Assembly (NCBI GenBank): GCA_010645155.1
Contig: CM021318.1
Coordinates: 6,568,059-6,632,058, forward strand
Source: Tigriopus japonicus
Taxonomy: Eukaryota; Arthropoda; Copepoda; Harpacticoida; Harpacticidae
Reading direction: 5' to 3'
Length of the DNA: 64,000 nt
Program-made: the position numbers and the translations under genes
Notes under the pieces: generated by a model
Told to the model about the DNA's origin: nothing
What the model saw: the letters and a program-made list of their open reading frames with translations, nothing else
The model's database searches: none
Shown: one piece after another, positions 38,501 through 50,738 of the stretch
Position numbering within the stretch: position 1 is the stretch's first letter
Layout: every line of letters begins with the position of its first letter

Positions 38501-41500
38501 AAAGGATCCCATTGTCGTCGAATCCTTTTCCTATTCGGACTCAGTTCCGGTCTCGTTCGTTTTCGTTAGTTCAAACTCGGATTATCCTTTTAATCCTGAG
38601 TAAATCCAAAAATAAGAGTATGTTATTGATCTGCTAAGTAAGGCTTGTTGGTTAAGATGCAGTCACGCATTCGATTTCAGAACCAAATTCAGTTGGCGTA
38701 TCGTGGTGCATTTTTTAGCTTCAAAACAAAAAACGAAACATCCGAATTAGAGCGCAAACTCTTGAAGGGCATTTTACCATATCGAGAATGGAATAACGAG
38801 GGCACTCTGATTGGCACTTACTTCATGAACATGAACACCAAATCACAAACGCACATTTGTTCAAAGAAATGGTTTCAGATTGTCAAATATCAAGGCCAGT
38901 AGTATTAGTAATTACGTAGAACTCGTTTTCCAGGTTTTATCGAATAAATGCGATTAGAATATTCACTGGAAGCATTTCAGTTTCTCTACAGAAGCACCAT
39001 GGATTAACAATCCTATTAAGCATGTTTTCATACATTTAAGCCGAGATCAGTAGTAGTGTTTGATGATTTTTTTCAAAACCGTCCTTTCTAGTCGATTGTT
39101 GAACAATGATAATTAAACATGTTGAAAGGCCTTCTTGTTTGTTGGATCCCTCTATTGGACAAGGTTGTCAGAATGACATGAATAATTACCCCTGTAAGCC
39201 AATACTCGAGTCCTGAGAAGTTCGTTAGTGGTGGTGTGGTGTAACGAAAATCAATGAAAACGACTTTCCTGAGAGCCTCTTTCTCTATTTGGGAGCCACT
39301 CTTCAAAAGAAGAAGAAGGTTGAACTTACACGCATGTGTGTTTCTGTATAGGGGGGCCAATAAGAATTGATGCACTCTGAATTCATTTGAATTTATTCAA
39401 AATCGAAGCAGCGTCTTGAAGTGACAACGCATAGCATTAAGATGTAACATTAAAGATATTTCCTTTAAAATATTTCCCACAACTTACTTTGAATCAAAAT
39501 AAGTTCACTTTGTAAACAATGAACTTGTCAATTTATTCCCTTCTTTTCTCCAACTAAAATCGATATTTGCACTTTTCAAAATCCCTTCAAATTCTTTGAT
39601 GTATTGGTGGTTTTTCAAGCAACAATCGAAAATGGTTTTCAAAAATTGATGTTTTTTTAGTGCATAATTTTGTGTGGGCCTCCCTGCATGTAGGTTGTGC
39701 ACTGAGAGAAAGAAATATCAATTCTTTCATGGCCTTTTTCTCTGAGGTAAATAATGCATGGCGTTTTGTGTACTCCCGGTTCATGCTATAGTATTGATTC
39801 AACATGACCATAAAATACGACGAAAGGTAAACTTGAAGCCTTTGAACTGAAAGAAATCGATTAAACATGTTCGAGATCGAGGAGAAAAAAAAACACATTC
39901 CTGCGATTAAATTCCACTAGGAAATGAACTCTTCCAAAACACTTGAGCTGAAAAACAAATTCCACCGATGTTTTGATTTCACTGAAGTCAAATTAGAGAA
40001 CAATTGAATCTTTGATACTTCCAGTGCTCTCAAGGTGTATAAAATATGTTAGATTTATATAATTCAATAACTTCATAAACCTGAAAGTACAACTTCCTCA
40101 TTTAGTCATTTGTATCAAAGTCTAGCCAAAACAGCACTTAAAGTCAAGCAATGTATTCTTAGTTTTTTAATCAGACTTGATTATTCTTTTGCTCCAGACT
40201 TAAATTATAGACCATTTTTTTAGAACCATCATCCAGCTATTTCAAGACATATAAAATAAGTGTGTAGCTAGGTAATTACCGAACCCATGTAAAGCTTTAC
40301 TCGAATCGCAAATTCCATTTCATTCATTCATACAGTAGATTGTGCTTGAATGCCAAATGAACAAACCCAAATTTGAATAAAAGAAGTTAAATTCTCTTCC
40401 ACTTTTGCATTAAACTATATCAAAACGAAGTAAATTTCTCTTCCACTTTTGCATTAAACTATATCAAAAAGAAGTTAAATTCTCTTTCACTTTTGCATTA
40501 AACTATTTTAATTTGTTTAAAGTTTCTTGATGTGAAGTGCGTCCAAGTAATAATCTGTGTCTTTCCCGATTCATTTTCCAGACCTTGACTGCCCAACGAG
40601 CCGTTTTGGAGCTCCGCGGTCGTTCACTCATGGGTTCTCGGATCCAAACCGATTACGCTTCACATGAATGTCGAGCAGCTTTCTTTGAAGCTTGCAAGAA
40701 GGCTGGCTTGGATATCAGGGACAAAGCCAGACATGGCATCAACGCAACTACCACAGACTCGACAACAACCGCTTCAACTACCACAACAACACCTATTGCA
40801 CCGGCTGTGAATGACTCTACTCCAAGGTAAATAGAAAATTCTTAATATCCATATACCTATCTCTTAACTCCCTCCTGTCACTGAATTACAGATTGGAAGA
40901 ACTGGAAGAGCGTACCAGACGTTACCCGTCATCCGATCGAAGTGGGTCGTCCCAAAGATCCTACACACCCAGTGGGTTCCACAATCGCTCTCCATCGCCC
41001 GCTCTCAAGACTGGGAATGGAAGTGGAAGTGAGTTTCATCATCGTTACCACGATCGGGATTTGGGCTCGTCAGAATCGCCCGCTGCCCATCGAAGGGTAA
41101 CCAGTCCCACGGGGAGTACTGGGGGTCTCTCCTATGTGGACCCTCATGGGGGTGATCTCAGGGATTCGTTGAATCGCACCAAGGAGCATCGAAGTCGATT
41201 GAGTTACCGAAGCACAGCTAACACGGATTTGGGAGGTTCCAATCGGTATGGCAGCAAATCCGAGAGTCGTGAACGGAATCTTTCTCCCGGAACGAGTTCG
41301 GGGGATGAGAACCAGGTTGGTGAGGGCAAAAAGAAGGCCAATTGTGGTGGTCTTGATAGTGGCTTGAGTAGTGAAGACCACGGATCAACGGGTAGTGCTG
41401 TGTCCATGGAGGATCCCACCCATTTGAATGGAGATGGTGGAACGGCCACGGGTCCAGTGCATCATTCAGATCACCACCGGCATCATCATCATCACCATAA

Positions 41501-44500
41501 CCATCATAACAACCATCACCACCATGGTTCCGGTCGCCACAAGCTCTTGTCTGTGAAGACCTTGGGGGATTATGATAAGGTGAGGAGACCCTCCTCCGAT
41601 TCGGCTTTGTCAGATGTGGCCGCCTCGCCTCATGAGGTGGTGTTGTACCACAAACAACGCAAATTTGACGCCAGAACTGGCGGACTGAACAGCAAAACAG
41701 GGAGTGCTGATGAGGACGAGGACGACGAGGACAATAGCCGACCAGGTACACCTCTGTGCGATGAACCTCCCGAGCATGTCCCCACCGGAAATCCTGTGAG
41801 ACTGTCGACCACATCGGCGTCGTCGGCGTCCATGATGATCCCGTCTCGATTGTCGTCGTCATCGTCGTCGGAGCCCATGTCTCTCCCACTGCCCCGATTT
41901 GCTCAGCAAGTCCTTTCACCCGCGCCAAAGACCAGTAGCGTCATTTCGCACCCTCTCTCGATTACGGCAGCGTCCAAGGTTCCCCGGGATCGAGATCCCA
42001 GACTGAAATCTCCCCCAATTGTTGTCCCATCGCCGAGTTGCTTGAAGTCTCCACCTCCCTTGAAATCTCCAGGCTCGACTCGACACTCGTTTGACTCATT
42101 TCCGAGCTCGAACTCGACCCTTTTGGGCAAGGGTCATCAGACCCCTCAGATCGCCATCAATGCCGTGTGTGATGCGAGCAAGCCCCAAGACCCTCGGTTA
42201 GCGGGACTGTTGCAAGTGGTACCGCGTTTGAACTCGATCTCGTCCATCTCGACCACGCCCAAGTCTCCATTGACCTCGGAGAGCAAGGACGATGAGGTCT
42301 TCAAGAAGGCCACCGAATCCACTCCGGCCGAATTGGACAGCAAGAAGGCCGAAAGCGGTGGGGGAACTAGTTTGGGCGATCCCGACACACTCTCCCTTGA
42401 AGAACGCCTCCGTGTTCTGGATGAGAAGTACCAAGAGTGGTCAGGATCCGCCAAAGGCAATGGACCAGTCCCCGGAACGCCGGGAAGTGGAGGCAGCAAT
42501 CCCAACAGCTCCAGTCATCCTCGATCTCAGTTCAGTGCCAAGTTCAACCTGGACCTGAAACCCGCCAAGCAATCGGCCATTGTGCAACGCCTTCTCTCTC
42601 GCAGGAGCGTGTTTGACGAAGACTCCAAGCGATTGGAGAACATCAACGAGAAGTATGATTCTGCCCAGGGAGGTGAAGATGAAGAAGTCAAGCCTTTGAG
42701 TGTGGGTTCCATCAACTTTGGAGCGGGCTACAACACGATCTCGACGCTCTCCGACAAAGCTCCCGCCGTGTGTGCGTTAACCGTTGCGAATCCGACGGCG
42801 CCTAGTGGCACCATTTCTACCTCAACCAACCTTCAGCCACAGCCACAGCCTCCTTCAATCATTGCAACCACGTTCCAGACACCTTCAAATACTCCTCTGA
42901 CAGCCCCAGAGACCTCACCCCCATTGGCTCTGGCCACATCGCCCCAACTCAAAAGCTCAACTTTTCCATCTGCTCTCCCCAAGAATATGCCCACCATGGA
43001 ACCAGCCAGCAAATCCACCCCGTCTCCCTTGACAGATTCAATGGGCGCCTTCGCTCCAAAACCTCGAGTTGAAACCCCGATCGCAACGCCTCCTTTGGGC
43101 GGTGCCCTGAACAAGAGTCCAAAGACCAGCAGCTCATCAGCTTTGACTAGTGTCCTACCTAAATCGGAAGATCCCAAGAAAGGATTAGCCACTCCCAAGT
43201 CAGTGATCTCGAAATCATCGGACTTGTCATCGAGTAGTTCAGTGAAATGTGGTGTCGAGAACGGTGCCGTGCCCAAACATAGTTCCAAGAAACACGCTGC
43301 TATTGGGCAAGTCAAGCCTTTAGCCATCAGTCCGGCTGCTCGAGCGGCTCCTTTGCCCACCACCCCCGGTTCTTCAACGACTACCACCCCTATCAAACCA
43401 TTGGTTGACGCTAAACAAAGACCATTCATCTCCACGAAGCCCTCGGCCACCGTCACTCCCACCATCAAGTCCACATCGGTGGCTTCTAGCTCGGGCTTGG
43501 GCTCGAGTATGAGACGATCCTCATTGAACACCACTAGTGCCACCAAGACTGTGACCACTTCAACCACTACCAAGTCCAGTACCTCCACTTCAACCACAGT
43601 GGAGAAAGGGGAAGCTAGTAGTACCACATCCAGTCCGCGCATTGTCACGGATGCCAGTTCGCCTCAACCTTTGGTGAACGGTGTGGACAAGGTTCCTCCA
43701 GTGTCTCCAGAGAGCTCCACTCACCCCGAGATCTCGTCTACCATGTTGGCTTCACCTCCTTTGGACGATGCCGAAAGTGGCGTGTCTTCCACCACGAAGG
43801 AGCTTCTTTTGGATCAGAACAAGGCTGCTTCGACGGCTACGACCACCATTACCACGACCAGTTCATCTTCATCGACGAGCAACAGCACTAGTAGCAATCA
43901 CTTGCTGCCTCGGGATCCGTTGCGGCCCATTAAGAAGGAAATGGAAGGCTTGGCTGGAAGTGGGAGTGGTGATGGAGCACCCCTCATCAAGAAGGAAATG
44001 AAGTCCATCGAGAAAATGGACCCACTCAAGGAGTTATTCACTCCTATCTCGCACACCCAGAATGCCGTCAAACACGAGACTCACCACCTCAAGTCCCTGA
44101 AAGAGGGCAAGAAACTGGATTCGTCCGTGTTGAGAGAGCTCAAGAAGTCGTCTTCTCGTGAGCATCACCATCACAACAACCATCATCACCACCATCACCA
44201 TAAGGACAGCAAAAAGACCAGTCATCGAGAGGCTCAGAAGAAGTTGAAAGAGAAACAAGACCAAGAGTTTCTCAAGGACTTTCTCGTGGCCACCGACACC
44301 ATTCCCATTCACATCAAGAAAGAGGTGAAGCGAGAGAAGAAAGATAGTGAAAGCAGTCACCACAACCACCACCATTCAGATTCGAAGAGCAAGGACAAGA
44401 AAAAGGATGAGAAGAGCAAACGAAGACTCAGTTCTGTCCATGACCAGAATTCTACTGATGGCCTCTATGAGGCCAAACCGGCCAAAATCCCCAAATTGAA

Positions 44501-47500
44501 AGCCGATAGTGATGGTGAACCGGACATTAAGAAGACCAAGAGCAATTCAGGTGAAAGTAGTACCATCGGTGGGCCCACTCCTCAGCCAGAAATCAACAAG
44601 ATTGGCCGGATTCCCAAGATCAAGAAGGACCCTGCCTTGGAAGAAGCCAAGAAATCCGAGAAAGACCGAAGTAAATCGGTTGAGAACAAGTCCTCGAAAT
44701 CTCGTGGTGATGATGATAAGAAACATGGGAGCAGTAAGTCGTCCAAGGATCGAAGTCATCACCATAGTGGCCACCATTCCCATCATAAAGATCGAAGCCA
44801 CAAGTCCTCGTCATCTAAATCAAAGGACCGAAGTAAGAAGTTGGCCTCTTCAGAGGGAAAGCGAAGCAGTTTCATCTTCTCATCCGACGATGAATCGCAC
44901 AAGACCAAGGACAACAAATCTCTCCATCGAGACTCGATTTCCAAGCATTCCAAGTCAGAGAAACGAGACCGAAAAGATGAACGCCGCAAATCCACCACTT
45001 CATCCGGACCTCACAAGGACTCGTCCAAATCCAGTCACAAGAGCAAAAGTACAACACCCACCAATCATCCCATGGCCAATTTCGCCTCATCGGATTCCAT
45101 GGATTCGGACGATTCCGAAAATGGCAAGGACAAGGGTTTCTCGATCTTCGATGAGCCCATTTTTGATGTGGATAACCCGGTGTATATGTCCATGTATGAC
45201 AAGGTCAAGGCTCGTCGATCTTGTGTTCGAGATCGAGAAGAGGCTGTGAAGAAACAACAAGAAGCTATGCTAGAGAAATTCAGCAAGTTGAAGAAGGCGA
45301 GAATGAACAAGAAGTCCATCTCGTCAGATTCAGGCTCGGACTCAGATGGCGAGGATGATGGATCGGATAGTCAGAAACGCAGACAGATAAGAAAACAACA
45401 GCAGCACCAAAGATCCATCAACAAGAAGAAACATCTGATTACCAGTTCCTCCGAGGACGAGGACAATGAAGATGGAGCAGAAAAGCGACGACCACCCTCC
45501 AAGAAGGTCAAAACTTCGAGCAAGATCTCCGACTCAGATAATGACTCAGATCTTTCTGGGAGTCGACGGAAAAAGTCTTCTTCATCCACATCCACCACAA
45601 GAAAAGCTGTTTCAGATATCACTTCGGATGACGACGATTCCGATGGTCAAGTTCAAGCTAATAACAAAAGGCACCGGAAAAAGGCTGCCTCCAAATCTGC
45701 CCTTCTCTCTTTGGACACTTCGGACGAAAACGAGGAAGAGGAAGATGAAACCGAGACCGAGACCAAGGACAAAGTCCAATCCTCATCGCTTCATAGGAAA
45801 CCCAAGAGCAAATCTAGTTCAAAGAGTAGCTCCAAGAAGGAGAAGGAGAATAGCAAGCCCAAGAAGGGACCCAAGACATCGGCCACAGCCTTGGTCAAGA
45901 CCGAACCTCTCTCGTCAGACTCGGAAGAATCAGAACCCGTGAAAAAGAAAGCTGCAGCCACTGCTGTGCTTCTCCACCAGAGAAAGAAGAAGAAGAAACA
46001 TCCTTCATCTTTGAGTGCATTGAACTCGGCCAATAGTGGAAGTGATTCTGAGGCGTGTCGACTGCAACTCTCCAGTGATTCTGATACGCCCACCACTGTG
46101 ACCAACACCAAAGAGAAGACGGTCAATAAGAAAGAAACGCCTGTTACAACTCCAATCACGACCAATACTACTACAACTACTACTACTACCTCCAACTCGA
46201 GTAGTTCTCTCAAGACTTCCAAAAGCACCTCTTGCAAGGATGATGAGAGTAAACCTAGGAAACATTCCTCATCCTCTTCTTCCAGCAAGAGCAAGGACAA
46301 GAAGAGAGAATCTAGCAAGAAACATGACAAGTCCAGCAAGGCTGCAACTTCGACCATTAGTACAACAACGACGACGGCAACCCCCTCTATTGCTCCAAGT
46401 TCAGCCACAACAAACACAACGCCCTCTGCATCTTTGGGAGCTTCAACTCAAACCAGTGGTGGCAACCCTCCCTCCATCAAGAGTAAAGGTGAAAAGAATG
46501 ATTTGGACAAGCGCATGTCCAAGATCTTTGGTTCATCTTCTGATGAGGATGCTCCTGTTCCTGTTCCAACTTCCAAGGAATCTGGAAAGTGTGCTTCAAC
46601 CACTTCGAACAAGTCATCAGTGTCTCTCACCAAACCTCCAACGCCTAAGAGCAAACCTTCAGCTTTGTCACTATTTGATGAGACTGATGAAGAAAAGGAG
46701 GATACCAAACCTGCCACAACGAACGCTGTCAAGGATCTGATCAAGGTGGAAAAGAAGGTCGAAGCTCCAGCCCTCCTCTCGGAAAGTGACTCGGACAATC
46801 AGCCATCAAGACCAATTACACCCGCATTACCCGAACTCAAACCCAAGGAAGAGGTTCCTGAGGTCAAGAAATCGCGTCATCATTCGGGATCGTCCAAGTC
46901 TCGACATGCTAGCTCCAGTCATGAGTCTATTCGCGACAGCAATGATGAAGATAAAGAGAAGCACAAGAAGGAGAAGAAACGGAAGAAGGACAAGAAAGAC
47001 AAACATCGACGATCTTCATCCCATGGGAGTGAGAGCAAAGACCAACGATCCAGCAAGGACACGGCCGAGAGCCTGTTCGACATGCTCACAGTCAACACTG
47101 ATCTGGAGAACTCCAAGAAGCTTCTCTCACCCTCATGCAAGACGCCCAAATCGATTCTATCACCAGCTGAGAAGATCCTGTCTCCTAGGAACAGTGTCAC
47201 ATTCGCTGATACCGTCAAAACCGAGCCTATGGAAGTGATTGAACCGAAACCTTTGCCCTCGCCAACACCTGAAAAGGTTGTAACGACGGTGACCACCGCA
47301 GCAATCACCAATCCTCCCACAATTGCGACTTCAATGCCCACTGTGACAAGCACCATTGCTCCAAAAGTGGAAACCCCAGAACCTGTCGTGCCCTCATTGG
47401 AGATCAAGATGGAACAACCAGATGTTTCCAATGACATTCAGCTTACAACCAAGGAATCATCTGGCCGCGTGGTCATCTCTCATGAAGAAACTGATCAAGC

Positions 47501-50500
47501 AGTCGCGGCCTTGTTGGGCGAGTCCTTTGATGACAAAGAACCCGCCAAAGAGAACAACGTCCTACCCATGGAGACTCCCGTTCCAGCTGCTCCACCTCAA
47601 GAGGAAGAGACCGAATTCGAGACTCAATCCGCGGTGGCAGGCATTGTGTCAGAGGCTGATGAGACCGCCTTGGCCGTGGCCGGACTGGCCGAAAGTCTGG
47701 ACACCTCAGAAAATTCTCCCGATTTTGAAAACCTTGTTGGAAGCTCCTCGCCCAAGAAAATCCAGGATGAAGAGCCAACCGAAAATCTGCGACAATCTAT
47801 GGAATCTAGCAAGTCGTCTTCCCCTGTTGCAGTTGAAGAAAACAAAGTGGCCAAAGAAGATGGGAGCGCCAGTGAGTCAGAGGCTTCCACCACCAAACGA
47901 GGTCGAGGAAGAGGACGTGGAAGGGGAAGAGGACGAGGTCGAGGTGGAGAAGTTCCTACCACTCCAGTCAAGCCCGAGCCAATTCCAACCCCTGCCAGTG
48001 CACCATCAACTCCAGCCAATACTACTCGTGGGCGTGGCCGAGGTCGTGGAAGGGGTGCCAAAGTGTCGAGCCCTGAAGAGGAGAAGACCCCTGAGAATAT
48101 TCCAACTCAATCAACACCACCAGCGAATGCTCAATCCACTGCAACTCCAAGGGGTCGAGGTCGAGGCCGAGGTCGTGGAAGACCACCTTCCACAGCTGCT
48201 CAAAATGCCAACGTTACACCCCGAAGAAAGTCTCACCCGAGTGAAAGCTTTGATGACAAATCTGGAGGATCAACGACAGCCACTTCTGTGTTTGACTGGC
48301 CAGATTTTGATGACGATGATGGAGCACCCAAGGCACCCTTGTCCCATCCTAAAGAATCTCCAGACGAGAAGAAGAAAGAAGGCAGCAAAAAATCCTATGA
48401 TGACGTGCCTGAGACGGTGACAACTGAGGACAAAGCTCCTGAAGATGCCCCTCAACCATCCATCAAAGAGAGCACCACCGTCAGTCCATTGCAGCTCACT
48501 GTTCCTGAACCCGTGGAAGAGTCGCCTGGTCCAAAGATTGGATCACCAAGACCATCTCCAACTAACAGACAACGAAGAAGTACAGGAAGCAAGAGTAGAG
48601 ATTCACGCGAATCTGAGGAGGATGTTGCACAAACTGAAGAGAAGATCAAGGCCATTCTTGAGTTGGCTAGGCAAGAGGAGGCTGCTCAAAAGGCGGCCAA
48701 AGAAGCAGCGGCGGCAGCAGCAGCATCTGTTTCGGCTTCATCCATGACAGTCCCACCTAGTACCACCATCAGTGTCACCAGTCCGATTGTTTCAAACGTC
48801 ACCTCTGAGAAGATCAAAGAGGAACAGTCCCAATCGCCACCGGCTCCTGCCAAACCTCAAGGCCAAATCTCAGTTTTGGACCCAGAATCAGGCATGGTCG
48901 TGCTCAAGGACCACAAAGAGGTGGCCGAACTCACTCGCAAGTTGGCGGCACAAACTCCAGGAGGATTGTCTTTGACCAGAACAAGCTTGGCAGCCACAGC
49001 GTCACCCATGCCCTCTCTTGGGCCTTCCATCATAACTGGACATCCACCTCCCATGCCAGCTCCATTGTCATTGGTTAGCATACCACCCTCAACCAGTACC
49101 ATGGCTGTGGCCATTTCTACTGCCGTCTCATTCACGGTTGCTCCTCAACCGACAGTGTTAACATCACGTCAAACCGCTCCTCCAATGATGACTTTACCAC
49201 CCAGGACCACTTTGGTTCAAGCACCTTCTGCTCATTCCCCAAGACCATCCATGTCACCCTCAGGCGTGAACTTCTCCAGCAGCCATCAAGGAGCATCTTC
49301 ACCAGTGCTGCCTGTTCAACTTCCAACCCAACCAATTCCACCTAATGAGATCAAAGGCCCTAAACAAGTTCTATTGGAACACAATCCAGGTTGTGCCTCC
49401 CCGGGTGTAACCATTGGCCAGACTTCCCCCATGACTTCCTCAGTGCCCAGCCCTCAAATCAATCTCCCAACTATGCCAATACCAAGATCAGCGGCCATTA
49501 ACCAAGCTGTGGCGAAAACCATGGCGGCCATGTTACCAAGTGAACCGCTACCTCTAGCCATGACTCGTGCCACATTACCCCAACATCCACTTCCACCAAC
49601 TCAACCCTCTGCTGATCAGCTTGCAGAACTCAAACACAAGGAACACATGGCAATGATGTCTCAAAGAGCTCATGAGAAACCACCACAGAAGGGACACATC
49701 AAACCACGAGACGTTTTTGGTGGTGGTCTTCACCGAATGCCTGAGGAGGTTGTCAAAAAGGAGGAACAGCAGCAACAGCAACCTCAGCTTCCATCTCATC
49801 CTGTGCCCATGACTGATTATAGTGACTATGTCCGATTGCATCAAGAACAGCAGGAAATTGCCACTCTGTACAAGTTCTACATCAGCCGTGGACATCCTGA
49901 ACATCTGGCACTTAGCCTCTCCCAACAGCAAGTCAAGGCCAAACGGCCCGAGCATGAAGGGGCTGTGTCGGCCAATCTCTTGGAATCTTACAACCCTAAT
50001 GCTGCTAACCGTGTGTTGCTTTCCGAGCCCTTCAGAGATACACCCTCCCCTCGAGCCCCTCCACCTGCTCACTCTTGCCTGCCAAACACCTTCTTGGGTC
50101 ACTCCAGTCGTGTGGACATGGGACCAGCCGAGTCCTCACCTTATGCCTATCCACCAAATGCCATGCCCAAGGCACTTCCGGACAACTATCCACCCGTGTC
50201 CGTGGACGACTCCCAAGTCGAATTCACATTCCCCAACTTGGAGCACTATCCCGTGGTATGGCAGGGCATTCTCGGACTCAAAAGCGACCTGGCCACAGTG
50301 CAATTTCATTTCGTCTCCGGCTCCAAGGACTTGGCCCGGCTCTCATTACCCATGGATATTGGTGACCTAGGAGGCATGCCTTCCCTGAAGATCGGACAAC
50401 GTATGCGTCTCGAGCCATCCCAATTGGAAGGGGTGAGCCGGAAGATGGAATCGGCCAACGAACATTGCGTCCTGATGGCCTTGCCCTGTGGCAAAGATCC

Positions 50501-50738
50501 CCACGATGTCGAGATCCAATCCAAGCTCCTCCGCTCGCAATTCATCACCTACCTGCAACTCAAATCCGCTGCAGGGATCGTCAATGTGTCGGGAGCGGAT
50601 GATCAAAGCTCCTATGTTGTGCACGTGTTCCCCAGCTGCGACTTTGCCAATCGGACAATGAGCGTGATTGCGCCAGATCTTCTGGCCAGGGTGGCCGAAA
50701 TCCAACATATGGTGATCATCATTGCCACCACAACCTAG
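17600..50738 (+). CDS. spen: Split ends (SPEN/SHARP/MINT family) transcriptional co-repressor, complete, 8 coding exons
   Basis: Spen proteins are very large nuclear proteins that bind RNA with N-terminal RRMs and recruit co-repressors through a C-terminal SPOC domain, acting in Notch, Wnt, EGFR and nuclear-receptor signalling. Coding exons: 17600-17682, 31830-32162, 33537-33695, 33767-34578, 36451-36724, 37206-37629, 40582-40826, 40892-50738. All junctions are GT-AG and in phase, giving 4058 residues, between human SPEN and the longer fly Spen. RRM1 (about 6-80) opens with the family hallmark MVRETRHLWVGNLPENVKEE. A Ser/Gly-rich linker covers about 85-445. RRM2 (about 450-530; RNP2 IFLRNL, RNP1 RYAVIYF), RRM3 (about 574-645; LYVGNI, QFALIQF) and RRM4 (about 652-727) follow. 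Then comes a ~3100-residue disordered region and SPOC at about 3895-4056. The start ATG has A at -3 and G at +4. Confidence 0.97.
22780..25480. repeat. Microsatellite-dense part of spen intron 1
   Basis: Within about 2.7 kb there are GA, CTC/CTTT, CTAG, CTA, CCA, TA and TGGA runs of 12-40 bases each. Poly-Ser, poly-Leu and Asp-rich open frames here are translations of these repeats and not genes. Confidence 0.7.
28956..29287. mobile_element. mariner-like MITE in spen intron 1
   Basis: The left end TACAGGGTAGTCCATAACT and the right end (opposite strand TACAGGGTCATCCGTATTG) are inverted, with TA flanks serving as target duplication. The core between CAGGG and CCCTG is 28958-29285, 328 bp. The TACAGGGT start is common among mariner-type elements. 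There is no transposase. Confidence 0.65.
31830..34578 (+). other. spen: Spen exons 2-4: rest of RRM1 and the linker
   Basis: Exon 2 (31830-32162) completes RRM1 with the RNP1-like AATVAFMDI and then becomes Gly/Ser/Val-rich. Exon 3 (33537-33695) is an RGG/Tyr-rich segment with GGYYTNSRGPRYDDYRGSH. Exon 4 (33767-34578) is about half serine, with an acidic SSDDDGASDRDDGSSD block, and ends inside RRM2 after FLRNLPARPS. The 71 bp intron between exons 3 and 4 is the smallest in the window with good sites. Confidence 0.93.
32163..33536 (+). other. Spen intron 2
   Basis: A GT-AG intron of 1374 bp, AT-rich, acceptor TTATCCCCAG. Nothing recognised in it. Confidence 0.9.
34579..36450 (+). other. Spen intron 4, inside RRM2
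   Basis: A GT-AG intron of 1872 bp splitting an Asp codon within RRM2. A tRNA-like A-box (GGTCGGGTGGTCGAGTGG) lies at about 35268-35286, but no complete tRNA follows it. Otherwise nothing recognised. Confidence 0.9.
36451..37629 (+). other. spen: Spen exons 5-6: RRM2 end, RRM3 and most of RRM4
   Basis: Exon 5 (36451-36724) supplies the rest of RRM2, including the RNP1 strand RYAVIYF, and an extra Ser/Pro loop after ALERAGAKNGLG that is unusual inside an RRM. Exon 6 (37206-37629) encodes the whole of RRM3 and RRM4 up to GTALIYFDQ, where the next exon takes over. The intervening 481 bp intron is AT-rich, with nothing recognised. Confidence 0.93.
37630..40581 (+). other. Spen intron 6, inside RRM4
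   Basis: A GT-AG intron of 2952 bp between the RNP1 strand and last helix of RRM4. It contains a three-copy 44 bp tandem repeat close to its 3' end (40384-40509). No exon-like sequence was found. Confidence 0.9.
40384..40509. repeat. 44 bp tandem repeat, about 2.9 copies
   Basis: Units begin GAAGTTAAATTCTCTTCCAC at 40384, 40428 (as GAAGTAAATTTCTC) and 40471, each followed by TTTTGCATTAAACTAT. The copies are nearly identical, so the expansion is recent. It lies 70 bp before a splice acceptor. Confidence 0.85.
40892..50738 (+). other. spen: Spen giant last exon: disordered region and SPOC domain
   Basis: One uninterrupted 9847 bp coding exon. In order: a Ser/Arg-rich stretch; a His-rich tract (about residue 967); a more ordered island with LSLEERLRVLDEKYQEWSGS and QRLLSRRSVFDEDSKRLENI (around 1290-1350); Thr/Ser/Pro-rich sequence; a second His-rich tract (about 1867); Lys/Ser/Asp-rich SR-like sequence with an island NPVYMSMYDKVKARRSCVRD (around 2207-2226); three RG tracts (about 3113, 3156, 3197); a poly-Ala helix (about 3381); Pro-rich sequence; and the SPOC domain (about 3895-4056). 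SPOC keeps the family pattern PVVWQGILGLKSD, GQRMRLEPSQLEGVSRKM and YVVHVFP. The TAG stop is at 50736-50738. Confidence 0.95.
47895..48195 (+). other. spen: Three RG-repeat tracts in Spen
   Basis: Three separate Arg-Gly runs within about 100 residues. The first is the longest; the third ends RGRGRPPS, an AT-hook-like core. Runs of this type bind RNA or DNA and are methylated by arginine methyltransferases in other proteins. Codons within the runs are mixed (CGA, CGT, AGA, AGG), so the repeats are kept at protein level and not just recent DNA slippage. Confidence 0.8.
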
